Source: Sphingobium soli (GTDB taxonomy: Bacteria > Pseudomonadota > Alphaproteobacteria > Sphingomonadales > Sphingomonadaceae). Taken from it: a stretch of DNA of 64,000 nucleotides. Each line of letters opens with the position of its first letter. Within the stretch, counting starts at the first letter, position 1. The notes under the pieces are model-generated. The model did not search any database. It was not told where the DNA came from and saw only the letters and a program-made list of their open reading frames with translations. A program made the position numbers and the translations under genes. Shown piece after piece: positions 1 to 9,130 of this stretch. The stretch is taken from positions 62,001-126,000 of the forward strand of contig NZ_JAJGNP010000006.1 in assembly GCF_020782245.1 (NCBI RefSeq), read 5' to 3'.

Positions 1-6
1 ATGGCG

Positions 7-765
7 TCACGCCATCAGGGCATCGGCCATCAATTTGAGGCCGAGCAGGATCATCAGCACATAGATGAGCGTGTAGAAGCGCGCGGGGTCAACCCGCCGC
101 ACCAGCGCGACGCCCGCGAATGTTGACAGGATCGCGACCGGCGCCAGCATCGCGGTGGCGGCCAGATTGTCGTGGGTGAACTGCCCCAGGGCGGCATAGG
201 CCGGAACCTTCATCCAGTTCATCGCAGCAAAAGCGAAGGCGGTCGTGCCCACCAGCATGTCGCGCGAAAGCTTCTTGGGCAATACCCACATCTGAAAAGG
301 CGGTGAGCCGGCATGCGCGATCTGGCTGGTGAAACCGCTGGCGATCCCGAACAGAAAACCGACCCAGGCTGGCGAATTGGACGGCAGCGTGACCGCACCG
401 CCCCGCTCGACCCACAGACGTTGCAAGCCGAACAGCACCGAAATGCCACCCAATACCCCCAGGACCGCGACTTCCGACACCTTTGCTGCAAAGAGCCAGC
501 CAAGCATAACCCCGACCGCCGCGCCCGGCAGCATGACCGCAAGGATCCGTCCGTCCCAGCTGCGCCGATAGGCCCAGACGCTGACCGCATCCTGCAAGAT
601 CAGGATCGGCAACAGGATCGCAGCGCCCCGGACCGGATCAATGGCCAGCGCCAGGATGGGCATGGCAAGCGCGCCCACGCCCGCAAAGCCTCCCTTGGCC
701 AGCCCGGATATGATAACGGCGACCAGCGCGCAGACGATGTAGATGGCATCGACATCAACCGGCAT
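7..765 (-). CDS. TSUP (TauE/SafE) family membrane permease
   Basis: A 252-residue integral membrane protein made almost entirely of hydrophobic segments, the size and layout of TauE/SafE/YfcA (TSUP) permeases. These usually have two similar halves of about four helices and export sulfite, sulfoacetate or related organic anions. The first helix with its Gly-rich turn (SGLAKGGFAGVGALAMP, about residues 20-36) and the matching second-half segment (GFTSQIAHAGSPP, about residues 144-156) are the family's repeated signature. The ATG at 765 opens directly into helix 1. It is followed on the same strand, at higher coordinates, by phaZ, with no sign of coupling. The substrate cannot be told from sequence, and no sulfur-metabolism gene is nearby. 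Family assignment is firm; function is open. Confidence 0.88.
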   Translation of the reverse strand: MPVDVDAIYIVCALVAVIISGLAKGGFAGVGALAMPILALAIDPVRGAAILLPILILQDAVSVWAYRRSWDGRILAVMLPGAAVGVMLGWLFAAKVSEVAVLGVLGGISVLFGLQRLWVERGGAVTLPSNSPAWVGFLFGIASGFTSQIAHAGSPPFQMWVLPKKLSRDMLVGTTAFAFAAMNWMKVPAYAALGQFTHDNLAATAMLAPVAILSTFAGVALVRRVDPARFYTLIYVLMILLGLKLMADALMA

Positions 766-834
766 GGCGCAGCACTAGCGAACAGGCACAAGTCAGGTGC
801 CGCCCCGCCTTGAACGGGCCGGGATCGCCTGTCG

Positions 835-2058
835 TCAATTCATCGCCAGGATCATGTTCCGCACCTGCGGGTAGACCTGCTTTTCCCATTTGCTGCCGGA
901 AAACACGCCATAATGGCCAACGCCCGGTTGAAGATGATGACGCTTGAGATGGGGGCGCAGACCCGTGCACAGCGCGTGGGCGGCGGACGTCTGACCCACG
1001 GCGCAGACATCGTCACGCTCGCCCTCGACCGTCAGCAACGCGGTCTTGCGGATCGCACCGAGATCGATCTTGCGGCCGCGCACCGTGAGTTCCCCCTTGG
1101 CGAGCAGGGTTCGTTGGAACACCATGTCGACGGTCTCGAGGTAAAATTCCTTGGTCATGTCGTGGACGGCGAAATATTCCTCGTAGAATGTCTTGATCTT
1201 GTCCGCTTGTTCCGTCTTGCCGTCGGCCAGCAACTGATAGAGTTCGCGATGCTGCGCTCCGTGCCGGGCCATGTTCATGGACACGAACGCGGACAGTTGC
1301 AAGAAGCCGGGATAGACCTCCCGCCCGCGCCCCGCATAGCGGAACGGAACGACGGAAATCAGATTTTCCTCGAACCATTTGATCGGTTTTTCATTGGCGA
1401 GATCATTGACCGCAGTGGGCGCGGCGTTGGGATCGATCGGCCCGCCCATCAGGGTCATGGATCGCGGAGTCGCCTTGTCCTGATCCTCCGACATCAAGGC
1501 GACGGCCGCCATGGCCGGCACGCATGGCTGGCATACGGATACGAGGTGCGCGCCCTCCCCCAATTCCTGCAGGAAACGGATCACATAGTCGACATAGTCG
1601 TCGAAGCCGAAGCGACCGGCGGACAGAGGAACGTCCCGCGCGTTTTTCCAGTCGGTGATGTAGACATCATGATCGCGCAGCAACGTTTCGACCGTGTTGC
1701 GCAGCAAAGTCGAGAAATGGCCGGACATCGGCGCGACCACGAGCACACGCGGCTGATCGACGGCGACGTCGTCCTTCACGAAATGAAGCAGGTTGCCAAA
1801 GGGCATGTCGAGCGCGACTTCTTCACGCACGGCCACCTGCGCATTACCGCTCTGCACCAGGTTGATATCGTAGGCCGGCCGCTTGTGGGTCAGCTTCGCG
1901 CCCTGAAACACGTCCATCAATGCGAACATTCGGCGCGGCATCGCCCATTCTGCCATCGGGCCCATCGTCTTGCGCAGGCCGAGCGCCCATTCGGCGCCCA
2001 GGCGCGCGGGCGCCAGCATGTCGTTCCAGGCCTGATAGCCGCTGTAGAGCATCCGCAT
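835..2058 (-). CDS. phaZ: Intracellular polyhydroxyalkanoate depolymerase PhaZ
   Basis: A 407-residue cytoplasmic alpha/beta-hydrolase of the PhaZ1 (intracellular PHB depolymerase) family, which attacks native storage granules to release 3-hydroxybutyrate. It has no signal peptide. The lipase box is of the Cys type: Cys176 in VSVCQPC takes the place of the usual Ser, as in Ralstonia PhaZ1. The other triad members are probably Asp in GERDDVCAVG and His in GVGHYGVFSG near the C-terminus. Length is normal for the family. It is divergent from a glutathione transferase gene, and the gap holds a perfect 7+1+7 palindrome at 2089-2103 that could be an operator. No phaC or phasin gene is in the window. 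The start is the ATG at 2058. Confidence 0.93.
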   Translation of the reverse strand: MRMLYSGYQAWNDMLAPARLGAEWALGLRKTMGPMAEWAMPRRMFALMDVFQGAKLTHKRPAYDINLVQSGNAQVAVREEVALDMPFGNLLHFVKDDVAVDQPRVLVVAPMSGHFSTLLRNTVETLLRDHDVYITDWKNARDVPLSAGRFGFDDYVDYVIRFLQELGEGAHLVSVCQPCVPAMAAVALMSEDQDKATPRSMTLMGGPIDPNAAPTAVNDLANEKPIKWFEENLISVVPFRYAGRGREVYPGFLQLSAFVSMNMARHGAQHRELYQLLADGKTEQADKIKTFYEEYFAVHDMTKEFYLETVDMVFQRTLLAKGELTVRGRKIDLGAIRKTALLTVEGERDDVCAVGQTSAAHALCTGLRPHLKRHHLQPGVGHYGVFSGSKWEKQVYPQVRNMILAMN

Positions 2059-2088
2059 GATCGCAAACTTGCCTTATATTGACCCTAT

Positions 2089-2103
2089 GAACCGAATCGG
2101 TTC
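2089..2103. promoter_or_regulatory. Perfect palindrome between phaZ and GST genes
   Basis: GAACCGA-A-TCGGTTC is a perfect 7+1+7 inverted repeat 31 bases upstream of the phaZ start and about 85 bases upstream of the GST start. This length and symmetry are typical of dimeric-regulator operators (TetR, LacI or GntR type). No matching regulator is adjacent, so the binding protein is unknown. Confidence 0.4.
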
Positions 2104-2187
2104 CTTGATGAAACGCTATACAGGCATTTTCTGTTGCACTGCACCATCATAAATGGGAACCTGCGCAGGATAGCGAGGGGTAAAGCC

Positions 2188-2844
2188 ATGGCCGACGCGC
2201 AAATCACTCTTTCCAGCCGCACCTATTCATCCTGGTCGCTACGGGGCTGGTTGCTCTGTCGACTCGCGGGGCTGACGGTACAGGAACAGATGGTCGCCCT
2301 TGACGACCCTGACAACCGCGCGGAGTTGCTGCTGCTTTCTCCCTCCGTGCTGGTGCCGCGCCTGACCCATGAGGGCGCAAGCGTCTGGGACACGCTGGCT
2401 ATCGCGGAATATCTGCACGAACTGTATCCTGATGCGGGCATGTATCCCACCGATCGCGTCGCCCGCGCCCGGTGTCGGTCGGTATCGGGCGAAATCCATT
2501 CGGGCTTCATCAACCTGCGGTCCGCGCTGCCGATGAACCTGAAGGTCCGGCACGATCGCTTCCCGATCTTCCCCGGCGCCCGCCCCGACATCGAGCGGGT
2601 CGAGACGATATGGGCGGAATGTCTGGGCGATTATGGCGGCCCCTGGTTGTTCGGCGCCTCACCCACCGTGGCCGACGCGATGTTCGCGCCCGTGGTGCAG
2701 AGATTCCTGACCTACGCCGTGGCGGTGAGCCCGATGTCGGCCGCCTATTGCGAAACCATAAACGAGTGGCCGCTGATGCGCGAATGGATCGACGGCGCCC
2801 GTCAGGAGCCCGACGAAATGATCGAGTTGGAGACCGAATTCTAG
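2188..2844 (+). CDS. Glutathione S-transferase family protein
   Basis: A 218-residue soluble GST with an N-terminal thioredoxin-fold domain (about residues 4-78) and a C-terminal helical domain (about 90-210). SSRTYSSWSLRGW near the N-terminus holds the Ser/Tyr-type glutathione-activating region. VPRL supplies the cis-proline after beta-3, and DTLAIAEYL is a variant of the usual ES-x-AI glutathione-binding turn. The ATG at 2188 is chosen because GAGGGG at 2175-2180 sits 7 nt before it; an in-frame ATG at 2134 would add 18 unconserved residues and has no ribosome-binding site. Substrate class is not evident. It is divergent from phaZ and followed 34 nt later by the M28 peptidase gene. Confidence 0.88.
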   Translation: MADAQITLSSRTYSSWSLRGWLLCRLAGLTVQEQMVALDDPDNRAELLLLSPSVLVPRLTHEGASVWDTLAIAEYLHELYPDAGMYPTDRVARARCRSVSGEIHSGFINLRSALPMNLKVRHDRFPIFPGARPDIERVETIWAECLGDYGGPWLFGASPTVADAMFAPVVQRFLTYAVAVSPMSAAYCETINEWPLMREWIDGARQEPDEMIELETEF

Positions 2845-2878
2845 GGCCTTTCCCCTCCGTCCTTAGGGGCGTAAGGCT

Positions 2879-4549
2879 ATGTGCATGACTGTTCGCACGA
2901 TGCTCCTGGCCCTGGGCCTGTCCGCCGCCCCTCTCCTCCCCGCCGCCGCTCAAGCCCAGGCGATCGCCCCTGATCGACTGGAATCCTCCGTGCGCACATT
3001 GGCGTCCGACCTGTTTCAGGGGCGCGCGCCCGGCACCATCGGAGAGGAGCGGACGATCGGCTATCTCGTCGGCCGGTTCGAGGCGCTGGGGCTGGAACCG
3101 GGTGGCCCCGACGGCCAGTGGGTGCAGACAGTGCCGTTGCTGCACACTCAATTGGGCACGCCCACGCAACTTGCCGTGACCCAGGGGAGCGCGACAACGC
3201 CGTGGACCTTTGGCGAAAATGTCTATGTGTCGACCCTGCAACCCAAGGACAATGTCAGCATCGACAAGGTGCCGATGGTCTTCGTGGGCTATGGCGTTTC
3301 CGCGCCCGAACGGGGCTGGGACGACTTCAAGGGTGTGGATCTGAAAGGCAAGGTCGCCGTCTTCCTGGTCAACGATCCCGATTTCGAAGCGGTGAAGGGC
3401 GAGGACGCCGTCGGCAAGTTCGGCGGCAAGACCATGACCTATTATGGCCGCTGGACCTACAAGTTCGAGGAAGCCGCGCGGCGCGGCGCGATCGGCGCGC
3501 TTATCGTGCATGATACGCCCGGCGCTGGCTATGGCTGGAATGTGGTAAAAAGCCCGGGCGGTGAGAATTACGACCTTGTCCGCCCTGCCGACAGGCTGAC
3601 AAGCCTTCAGCTTCAGGGCTGGATTGCGGGCGAGGCGGCCAAATCCTTGTTTGCCGGTGCGGGTCAAGATCTGGCGGCCCTGCGTAAAAAGGCGCGGTCA
3701 GCGGCGTTCAAGCCGGTCGAGTTGAAAGGCGCGACCTTTACCGCGAGCTTCCCGGTTACACAGGATGTGGTGCAGAGCGCCAATGTGCTCGCCCGCATCC
3801 CGGGGGCCAAACGCCCCGACGAAACGATCATGTATGGCGCGCATTGGGACGCCTATGGCAAGGGCGAACCCGATGCGCAGGGGCGTATCTATCGCGCCGG
3901 GGCGAATGATGACGCATTGGGCATCGCCGGCATGTTCGAGATTGCCCGCGCGTTCAAAGCCGGGCCAGCGCCTGACCGCTCCATCCTGTTTGCCGCCTGG
4001 ACGGCCGAGGAACGCGGCCTGCTGGGGTCCGAACATTATGCGCTGAACCCGGTCTATCCGCTCGACAAGACCGTCGCGAACCTGACCATCGATATCCTCC
4101 AGACCGCCGGCAAGGCGAAGGATGTCATTCTGGTCGGCAAGGGACAGAATATGCTGGAGGACGATCTTGCTCGTTTCGCCGCCCGGCAAGGGCGCGTCGT
4201 GACGCAGGAAAGCCTGCCCGAACGCGGGCTTTTCTATCGCGCCGACCATTTCTCCATGGCGAAACGCGGCGTGCCGGTGCTGCTGATGATGGGCATTGCC
4301 GGGGCATCCGACCTGGTTCATGGGGGCCGCGCCGCCGGGCAGGCGTGGGTCGATGCCTATACGGGCAATTGTTATCATCAGGCGTGTGACGCGGTGGACG
4401 ACAGCTGGAATCTGGACGGCGCGGCGCAGGACATCGATCTGATGCTCGACATCGGGCGCGACCTTGCCACGTCGGACCGCTGGCCGGAATGGAAGCCCGG
4501 CTCCGAGTTCAAGGCGATCCGCGACAAGAGCGCGGGGGTCAGGAAATAA
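2879..4549 (+). CDS. Secreted M28 family zinc metallopeptidase
   Basis: A 556-residue protein with an N-terminal signal peptide ending near PAAAQAQA. A protease-associated insert (about residues 130-250; VFVGYGVSAPERGWDDF) precedes the M28 catalytic domain. Co-catalytic zinc ligands are visible: His322 and Asp324 in YGAHWDAYG, Asp344/Asp345 in GANDDALG, Glu377/Glu378 in WTAEERG, Asp in TIDIL, and a late His in YRADHFSM. All appear intact, so an active aminopeptidase or carboxypeptidase in the periplasm or outside the cell is expected. Two in-frame ATGs (2879 and 2885) share the region after the ribosome-binding-like AGGGG at 2865-2869, so the start is uncertain by two codons. It is convergent with the GH27 gene. 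Confidence 0.92.
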   Translation: MCMTVRTMLLALGLSAAPLLPAAAQAQAIAPDRLESSVRTLASDLFQGRAPGTIGEERTIGYLVGRFEALGLEPGGPDGQWVQTVPLLHTQLGTPTQLAVTQGSATTPWTFGENVYVSTLQPKDNVSIDKVPMVFVGYGVSAPERGWDDFKGVDLKGKVAVFLVNDPDFEAVKGEDAVGKFGGKTMTYYGRWTYKFEEAARRGAIGALIVHDTPGAGYGWNVVKSPGGENYDLVRPADRLTSLQLQGWIAGEAAKSLFAGAGQDLAALRKKARSAAFKPVELKGATFTASFPVTQDVVQSANVLARIPGAKRPDETIMYGAHWDAYGKGEPDAQGRIYRAGANDDALGIAGMFEIARAFKAGPAPDRSILFAAWTAEERGLLGSEHYALNPVYPLDKTVANLTIDILQTAGKAKDVILVGKGQNMLEDDLARFAARQGRVVTQESLPERGLFYRADHFSMAKRGVPVLLMMGIAGASDLVHGGRAAGQAWVDAYTGNCYHQACDAVDDSWNLDGAAQDIDLMLDIGRDLATSDRWPEWKPGSEFKAIRDKSAGVRK

Positions 4550-4565
4550 CCCGGCCCGTGCCGGT

Positions 4566-5927
4566 TCAACCTAGCCGATAAAGCGCAGCGCCATGCGGCG
4601 GCAGATGGGCGACGATACGCTGCGCCTGTGTGCCAAGCCCCTTGCCTTCCCAAAGGTCGCGTATGGCGACGGGGCGGCTGAGGCCAAGGGTGCTGAGGTC
4701 GATGCCGACCTCGCGCGCCTTGTCGCTGGTGTTGAACAGCGCGAGATAACGGTCCGCGCTGCCCTCCGCATTGGCGGACCAGATGCGCGTGCCATCCTCG
4801 ACGAAATGCGGGCAGTTGTCGCGGCTTGCCTGGTTGACCGCAATCACCTCCCGATTGGTGAGCAGCGCCAGCGTCGCGGCGTCGAGGTGGCGCAGGTCAC
4901 CGCCCATGATCAGCGGCGAACGGGCGATCGCCCAGAGCGTCATCAGCGTGCGCTGCTCGTCAGGCGTGAAGCGGGTATCGCGCTCGCCCAACGCCAGCCG
5001 GCCGAGCGGCAGCATGTCGGCGTCGGGCCAGCTGCCCGGCCCACGCCAGGGCGTCCAGTTTTCCAGGCGCGTAAACTGCGCCTCCAGCATTGGCCATTCA
5101 TCCCAGAAGTCGTCCGAGATGCGCCACATCTGCGCATATTTTCGAACATGATCGCCGCGGATCACCGGCGTTTCCCCGGGAGAGAGACTAAGGATGATGG
5201 GGCGGCCGGTCGCCTGAATCGCCTTGTGCGCCGCCTCGACCTCCGCCGCATGGGCGTCGTAGGGACGGCTCATATCGTCCATCTTGACGAAATCGACGCC
5301 CCAGTCGGCATAGAGGCGGAAGATGCTGTCATAATAGGCCTGCGCGCCGGGCCGGGCCATGTCCACGCCATACATGTCCGGGTTCCACGAGCAGATGCTG
5401 GTCCGGTCGGCGATGTCGGCGGCACGATAGCCAGTGCCAAGGATCGGCAGATTTGCCTCCACAGCCGCGCGCGGGATGCCGCGCATGACATGGATGCCGA
5501 ATTTGAGGCCCAGCGCGTGCACCGCCTGCGCCAGCGGCGCGAAGCCCTTGCCCCCTACGCTGGAGGGGAAGCGATTGGGCGCGGGGATCATCCGGCCATG
5601 CGCGTCCATCGCGGGCCTGGGCTTTGCGTTATAGGCGTAGCTCGACGCCTCGGGTTCATACCACTGGATGTCGACGGTGAAGATATCATAGCCGAACGGC
5701 AGCAACTTGTCGGCCATGATCTGCGCGGTTTCGCGCGCCTGTGCTTCAGTAATGGTGGTGGCGAAGCTGTTCCAGCTGTTCCAGCCCATGGGCGGGCGCG
5801 GCGCGAGCATGGGTGCGCCATCGCCGGCCTTGCGCTGCGACGTTTGCGCGACCGCCGCAGCCGTCAGTCCCACCATGCTGCCCGCCAGCACCGTACGGCG
5901 GCTCGTTTCCAGATGCATCCTCTTCAT
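4566..5927 (-). CDS. Glycoside hydrolase family 27 alpha-galactosidase-like protein
   Basis: A 453-residue exported glycosidase. The N-terminus SRRTVLAG followed by a hydrophobic stretch ending AAAVAQ resembles a Tat-type signal. PPMGWNSWNSF opens the GH27 TIM barrel. DFVKMDD carries the nucleophile Asp at the end of beta-4, and WRISDDFWDEW the likely acid/base Asp. A short C-terminal beta domain follows (about residues 370-450). Family members cleave terminal alpha-galactose or alpha-N-acetylgalactosamine; which one is not readable. The start ATG-AAG-AGG at 5927 is preferred over an upstream TTG at 5963, which adds twelve residues before the signal; an ATG three codons later (5918) is also possible. 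It is divergent from the GH92 gene, suggesting joint work on glycans. Confidence 0.88.
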   Translation of the reverse strand: MKRMHLETSRRTVLAGSMVGLTAAAVAQTSQRKAGDGAPMLAPRPPMGWNSWNSFATTITEAQARETAQIMADKLLPFGYDIFTVDIQWYEPEASSYAYNAKPRPAMDAHGRMIPAPNRFPSSVGGKGFAPLAQAVHALGLKFGIHVMRGIPRAAVEANLPILGTGYRAADIADRTSICSWNPDMYGVDMARPGAQAYYDSIFRLYADWGVDFVKMDDMSRPYDAHAAEVEAAHKAIQATGRPIILSLSPGETPVIRGDHVRKYAQMWRISDDFWDEWPMLEAQFTRLENWTPWRGPGSWPDADMLPLGRLALGERDTRFTPDEQRTLMTLWAIARSPLIMGGDLRHLDAATLALLTNREVIAVNQASRDNCPHFVEDGTRIWSANAEGSADRYLALFNTSDKAREVGIDLSTLGLSRPVAIRDLWEGKGLGTQAQRIVAHLPPHGAALYRLG

Positions 5928-6010
5928 TTGTAGGAGTAAACCCCTGTCGCCCCGCGAGATCAAGCGCTAAGCACTTGGCGGGCCGGAACAGGCATGATTT
6001 AACCACGCCC

Positions 6011-8329
6011 ATGTTGATCCGCCTCACCCGCCTGGCCGTTGCCGCCGGCCTGCTTGCCAGCACCGCCCTTTTCGCCCAGCGGCCCGCGTCCGATCCCGTC
6101 GATGCCGTCGATCCCTTCATCGGCACGAACGGCGAAGGCCACACCTTTCCCGGCGCGGTGGCGCCGTTCGGCATGGTGCAGCTTTCGCCCGATACGCATG
6201 TAGGGCCTGCGCGCGAAACCTATGACTGGGCGTCGGGCTATCGGCACGAGGATCCAGTCATCCTGGGCTTTTCCCACACCCATTTTTCGGGCGCAGGCCA
6301 TAGCGACCTGGGTGATTTCCTGGTCATGCCGGTCACCGGGGACACAGTGCCGTTGCGATCGGGCGACGCGACGACGCCGGGATTCCGGTCACACAAGGCG
6401 GACGAAGTCGCATCCCCGGGCTATTATGCCGTCACCCTGACCGATCCGGCCGTGCGAGCGGAAATGACGGCCGGCACGCGTGTGGGCGTGCATCGCTATG
6501 CCTTCCCGGCCGGCAAGGCGGCGCACCTCATGCTCGATCTGCGCAGCATCATCTATGATTATCCCGGAAAAATCCTGTGGTCGTCAGTGCGGATTCGGCC
6601 GGATGGCACGATCACCGGATCGCGCGAAGTGCGGGGATGGGCTACGCCGCGCCGGATTTTCTTCGCCATGCGCTTTTCCGCGCCGATGACGGGCCACAAG
6701 CTGGTCAGCACGGAGGAGAATATTCTCTACAAGGGGTTCAAGGGGCCGGGGCGCGGCCCCGAAACGCTCGATGCGCTGTCCGGCCGTGCTCTGGTGGCGC
6801 AATTTGACTTCGGACTGCTTACCAAAGCGCTGGAGGTGAAGGTTGCGCTGTCAGGCGTGGACGAGGCTGGCGCGATTGCGAACCTCGCCAGCGAGCCGGG
6901 TGATTTCGACGCGGTCCGCACGCGCACGCGCGCGGCCTGGAACGCGGCGCTGGACAGGGTCAAGATCGACGCGCCGCAGCCCATGCGCACCAACATCTAT
7001 ACCGCCGTCTATCACAGCCTGATGGCGCCGAGCGTTTGGGGCGATGCAGACGGGCGCTGGCGCGGCCCCGATGACCAGGTGCATGACAGCGCTGGATTCA
7101 CCATGCATTCCACCTTTTCCCTGTGGGACACGTTTCGCGCCGAACATCCGTTGCTGACGCTGATCCAGCCGGACGCGAAGAATGCGGACTTCGTGAACTC
7201 GCTGGTCGTCGGCCAGAAGGCTAGCCCGTTCGGCATCCTGCCCGTCTGGCAATTTGCGGGCAAGGAAACCTGGACCATGATCGGCTATCATGCCGTCCCG
7301 GTGATCGCGGACGCGTGCCTGAAGGGCATCGTGGGCATAGATTGCGCAGCCGCGCTCAAGGCGATGGTCGCCAGCGCCGACTATGCGCCCTATGGCGGCC
7401 TGGGCGACTATATGTCGCTGGGCTATGTGCCGATAGACCGCGAACCCGAAGCGGCATCCAAGACTGTCGAATATGCCTTTGACGACTGGGCCATTGCGCG
7501 ACTTGCCCGCACGCTGGGTGAGACCGCGATCGCCGCCAGGTTCGAAAAACGCGCGCAGAATTGGCGCAACAGTTTCGATGCGAAGACCGGATTCCTGCGC
7601 GCGCGCAAGGCCGACGGCACATTTCGCGTGCCGTTCGACCCGACCGCGATCAACTATGGGTCAGACTATACGGAAGGGAATGCCTGGCAATATAGCTGGT
7701 TCATGCCGCACGATCAGGGCGGGCTGTTCCGGCTGCTGGGCGGGGACGCCAAGGCCGTCGCCAAGCTCGACGCCATGTTCGATTATGACAACAGCCAGAT
7801 CGACTATAGCCATGCCGAGGATATCGCCGGCCTGATCGGTCAATATATCCACGGCAATGAGCCCAGCCACCATGTGGCCTATCTGTATAACTACGCAGGA
7901 CAGCCATGGCGCACGCAGGAGCGGCTGAAGCAGATTGTCGAGAGCCAGTATAAGCCCACACCCGACGGGCTGGCGGGCAATGACGATCTGGGTCAGATGT
8001 CCGCCTGGCTGGTGTTCACGGCGCTCGGCTTCTATCCGGTGGCGCCAGGCAGCAACGAATATGTGATCGGCCGCCCCTTCGTCGATCGAGCGGAAATGAC
8101 GCTGCCCGGTGGACAGCGTTTCACGGTCGTTGCGGACGGACTGTCGGACGCAAATCGCTATGTCGGCCGCGTGACGCTGAACGGCAGCCCGTTGGAGCGC
8201 AGCGTCATCACCGATGCGCAGATCCGTGCGGGCGGCGAATTGCGCTTCACGATGCAGGCGAGGCCGAACACGTCCTGGGCGACGAAACCCAGCGCGCGTC
8301 CCTTTTCCACCACACGCTATCGTCCCTGA
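6011..8329 (+). CDS. Glycoside hydrolase family 92 alpha-mannosidase
   Basis: A 772-residue exported exo-alpha-mannosidase of GH92, a calcium-dependent inverting family acting on alpha-1,2-, 1,3- or other mannosides of N-glycans and mannans. A signal peptide ends near TALFAQ. Family signatures seen are VDPFIGTNGEGHTFPGA at the mature N-terminus, GFSHTHFSG, the catalytic-domain motif ASKTVEYAFDDW, and EGNAWQYSWFMPHD, which holds the general-acid Glu. The C-terminal GLGFYPVAPGSNEYVIG region is also typical. Length is normal. The ATG at 6011 is chosen because the signal peptide begins there; upstream in-frame codons overlap the GH27 promoter region. Linkage specificity cannot be read. Confidence 0.93.
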   Translation: MLIRLTRLAVAAGLLASTALFAQRPASDPVDAVDPFIGTNGEGHTFPGAVAPFGMVQLSPDTHVGPARETYDWASGYRHEDPVILGFSHTHFSGAGHSDLGDFLVMPVTGDTVPLRSGDATTPGFRSHKADEVASPGYYAVTLTDPAVRAEMTAGTRVGVHRYAFPAGKAAHLMLDLRSIIYDYPGKILWSSVRIRPDGTITGSREVRGWATPRRIFFAMRFSAPMTGHKLVSTEENILYKGFKGPGRGPETLDALSGRALVAQFDFGLLTKALEVKVALSGVDEAGAIANLASEPGDFDAVRTRTRAAWNAALDRVKIDAPQPMRTNIYTAVYHSLMAPSVWGDADGRWRGPDDQVHDSAGFTMHSTFSLWDTFRAEHPLLTLIQPDAKNADFVNSLVVGQKASPFGILPVWQFAGKETWTMIGYHAVPVIADACLKGIVGIDCAAALKAMVASADYAPYGGLGDYMSLGYVPIDREPEAASKTVEYAFDDWAIARLARTLGETAIAARFEKRAQNWRNSFDAKTGFLRARKADGTFRVPFDPTAINYGSDYTEGNAWQYSWFMPHDQGGLFRLLGGDAKAVAKLDAMFDYDNSQIDYSHAEDIAGLIGQYIHGNEPSHHVAYLYNYAGQPWRTQERLKQIVESQYKPTPDGLAGNDDLGQMSAWLVFTALGFYPVAPGSNEYVIGRPFVDRAEMTLPGGQRFTVVADGLSDANRYVGRVTLNGSPLERSVITDAQIRAGGELRFTMQARPNTSWATKPSARPFSTTRYRP

Positions 8330-8333
8330 GCGC

Positions 8334-8993
8334 TCAGCCAGCCGGCAAGCGCTTTACGTAAAGCGATTCAGCCAGATAGCCGCGCAGCATCGTGCGATCG
8401 ATCGCCAGCTTGCCGTCCTTCCCGCCGGCAAGGCAGGAGGAGAGCGTTGGCATTGTTTGCTGCAAGGCGGATTTTTCCGCGGCGCTGCCAGGTTCGGCGC
8501 GCAGCATCGCGTCCGCAGCCGGTGCGTTGCGCGCGACGATGCAGTCGGCATAGGCATGATAAGGGGATTGCTGCGCATCCGCCCGCGCGGTCAGCGGCGC
8601 GTCCGGCATCGGCGCAGCCTCTACCGGCTTTGGATAGGCGCGCAGATAAAGTTGTTCGGCGATCGCCCCGCGCATCCAATTGCCCTTCATCCGCAACTTG
8701 CCGTGGTGCAGGCAGTTGGCGCGTTGCTGGGCGATGCGGATCAGCATGTCCCGCTCATCCGTCGAACCGGGCGATGTCGCGAGCAACTGTCTGGCTCCGG
8801 TCGGATTGCCGGCGACCACGCATTGGGCGAAACGCTGCATCCAGCGCTTCGCTTCGGCGCTGTCCACGGGCGCGGTGTTGCGCGGACGATCGGCCTGATC
8901 GGGCCGCCCGCGATAGGCGGCGCTGCGATCCTGCGCCACGGCCGGCGTCCCGACCAATGATGCTGCGATGAGCGGAAGAACAAGGGCGCGCAT
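8334..8993 (-). CDS. Secreted hypothetical protein
   Basis: A 219-residue protein with a cleavable signal peptide (MRALVLPLIAASLVGTPAVAQ). The mature part contains two similar halves: a segment with RFAQCVVAGNPTGARQLLATSPGS is followed by YADCIVARNAPAADAMLRAEPGS, so it looks like an internal duplication of a Cys-containing helical unit. I do not recognise the family. Similar short periplasmic repeat proteins occur in sphingomonads. The ATG at 8993 is supported by GAAAGG about 7 nt upstream; extending the frame to 9215 would run through the acnA terminator. It is convergent with the GH92 gene, the two stops being 4 nt apart. Confidence 0.75.
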   Translation of the reverse strand: MRALVLPLIAASLVGTPAVAQDRSAAYRGRPDQADRPRNTAPVDSAEAKRWMQRFAQCVVAGNPTGARQLLATSPGSTDERDMLIRIAQQRANCLHHGKLRMKGNWMRGAIAEQLYLRAYPKPVEAAPMPDAPLTARADAQQSPYHAYADCIVARNAPAADAMLRAEPGSAAEKSALQQTMPTLSSCLAGGKDGKLAIDRTMLRGYLAESLYVKRLPAG

Positions 8994-9072
8994 ATCATGC
9001 CTTTCTTCGTCAGGACGGAGAGATCCTTGCACAAGGATTGCCGGAATCAAGACTGATGCGACGAACCGGACA

Positions 9073-9109
9073 AAGAAAAAGGGCTCCTCCCGCTTGGGGA
9101 GAAGCCCTT
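9073..9109 (-). terminator. Rho-independent terminator after acnA
   Basis: AAGGGCT and AGCCCTT (9079-9085 and 9103-9109) pair, and the stem continues inward as CTCCC/GGGAG past one mismatch, closing on a five-base loop. Reading the minus strand, the hairpin is followed by TTTTTCTTT. It lies 22 nt after the acnA stop. Confidence 0.85.
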
Positions 9110-9130
9110 CTTCATTACTGCATCGCGCGA

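Noticed and set aside
5985..6009. GGAAC before the GH92 gene as an EcfG promoter
   Set aside because: The -10 position reads CGCC, missing both T bases of CGTT.
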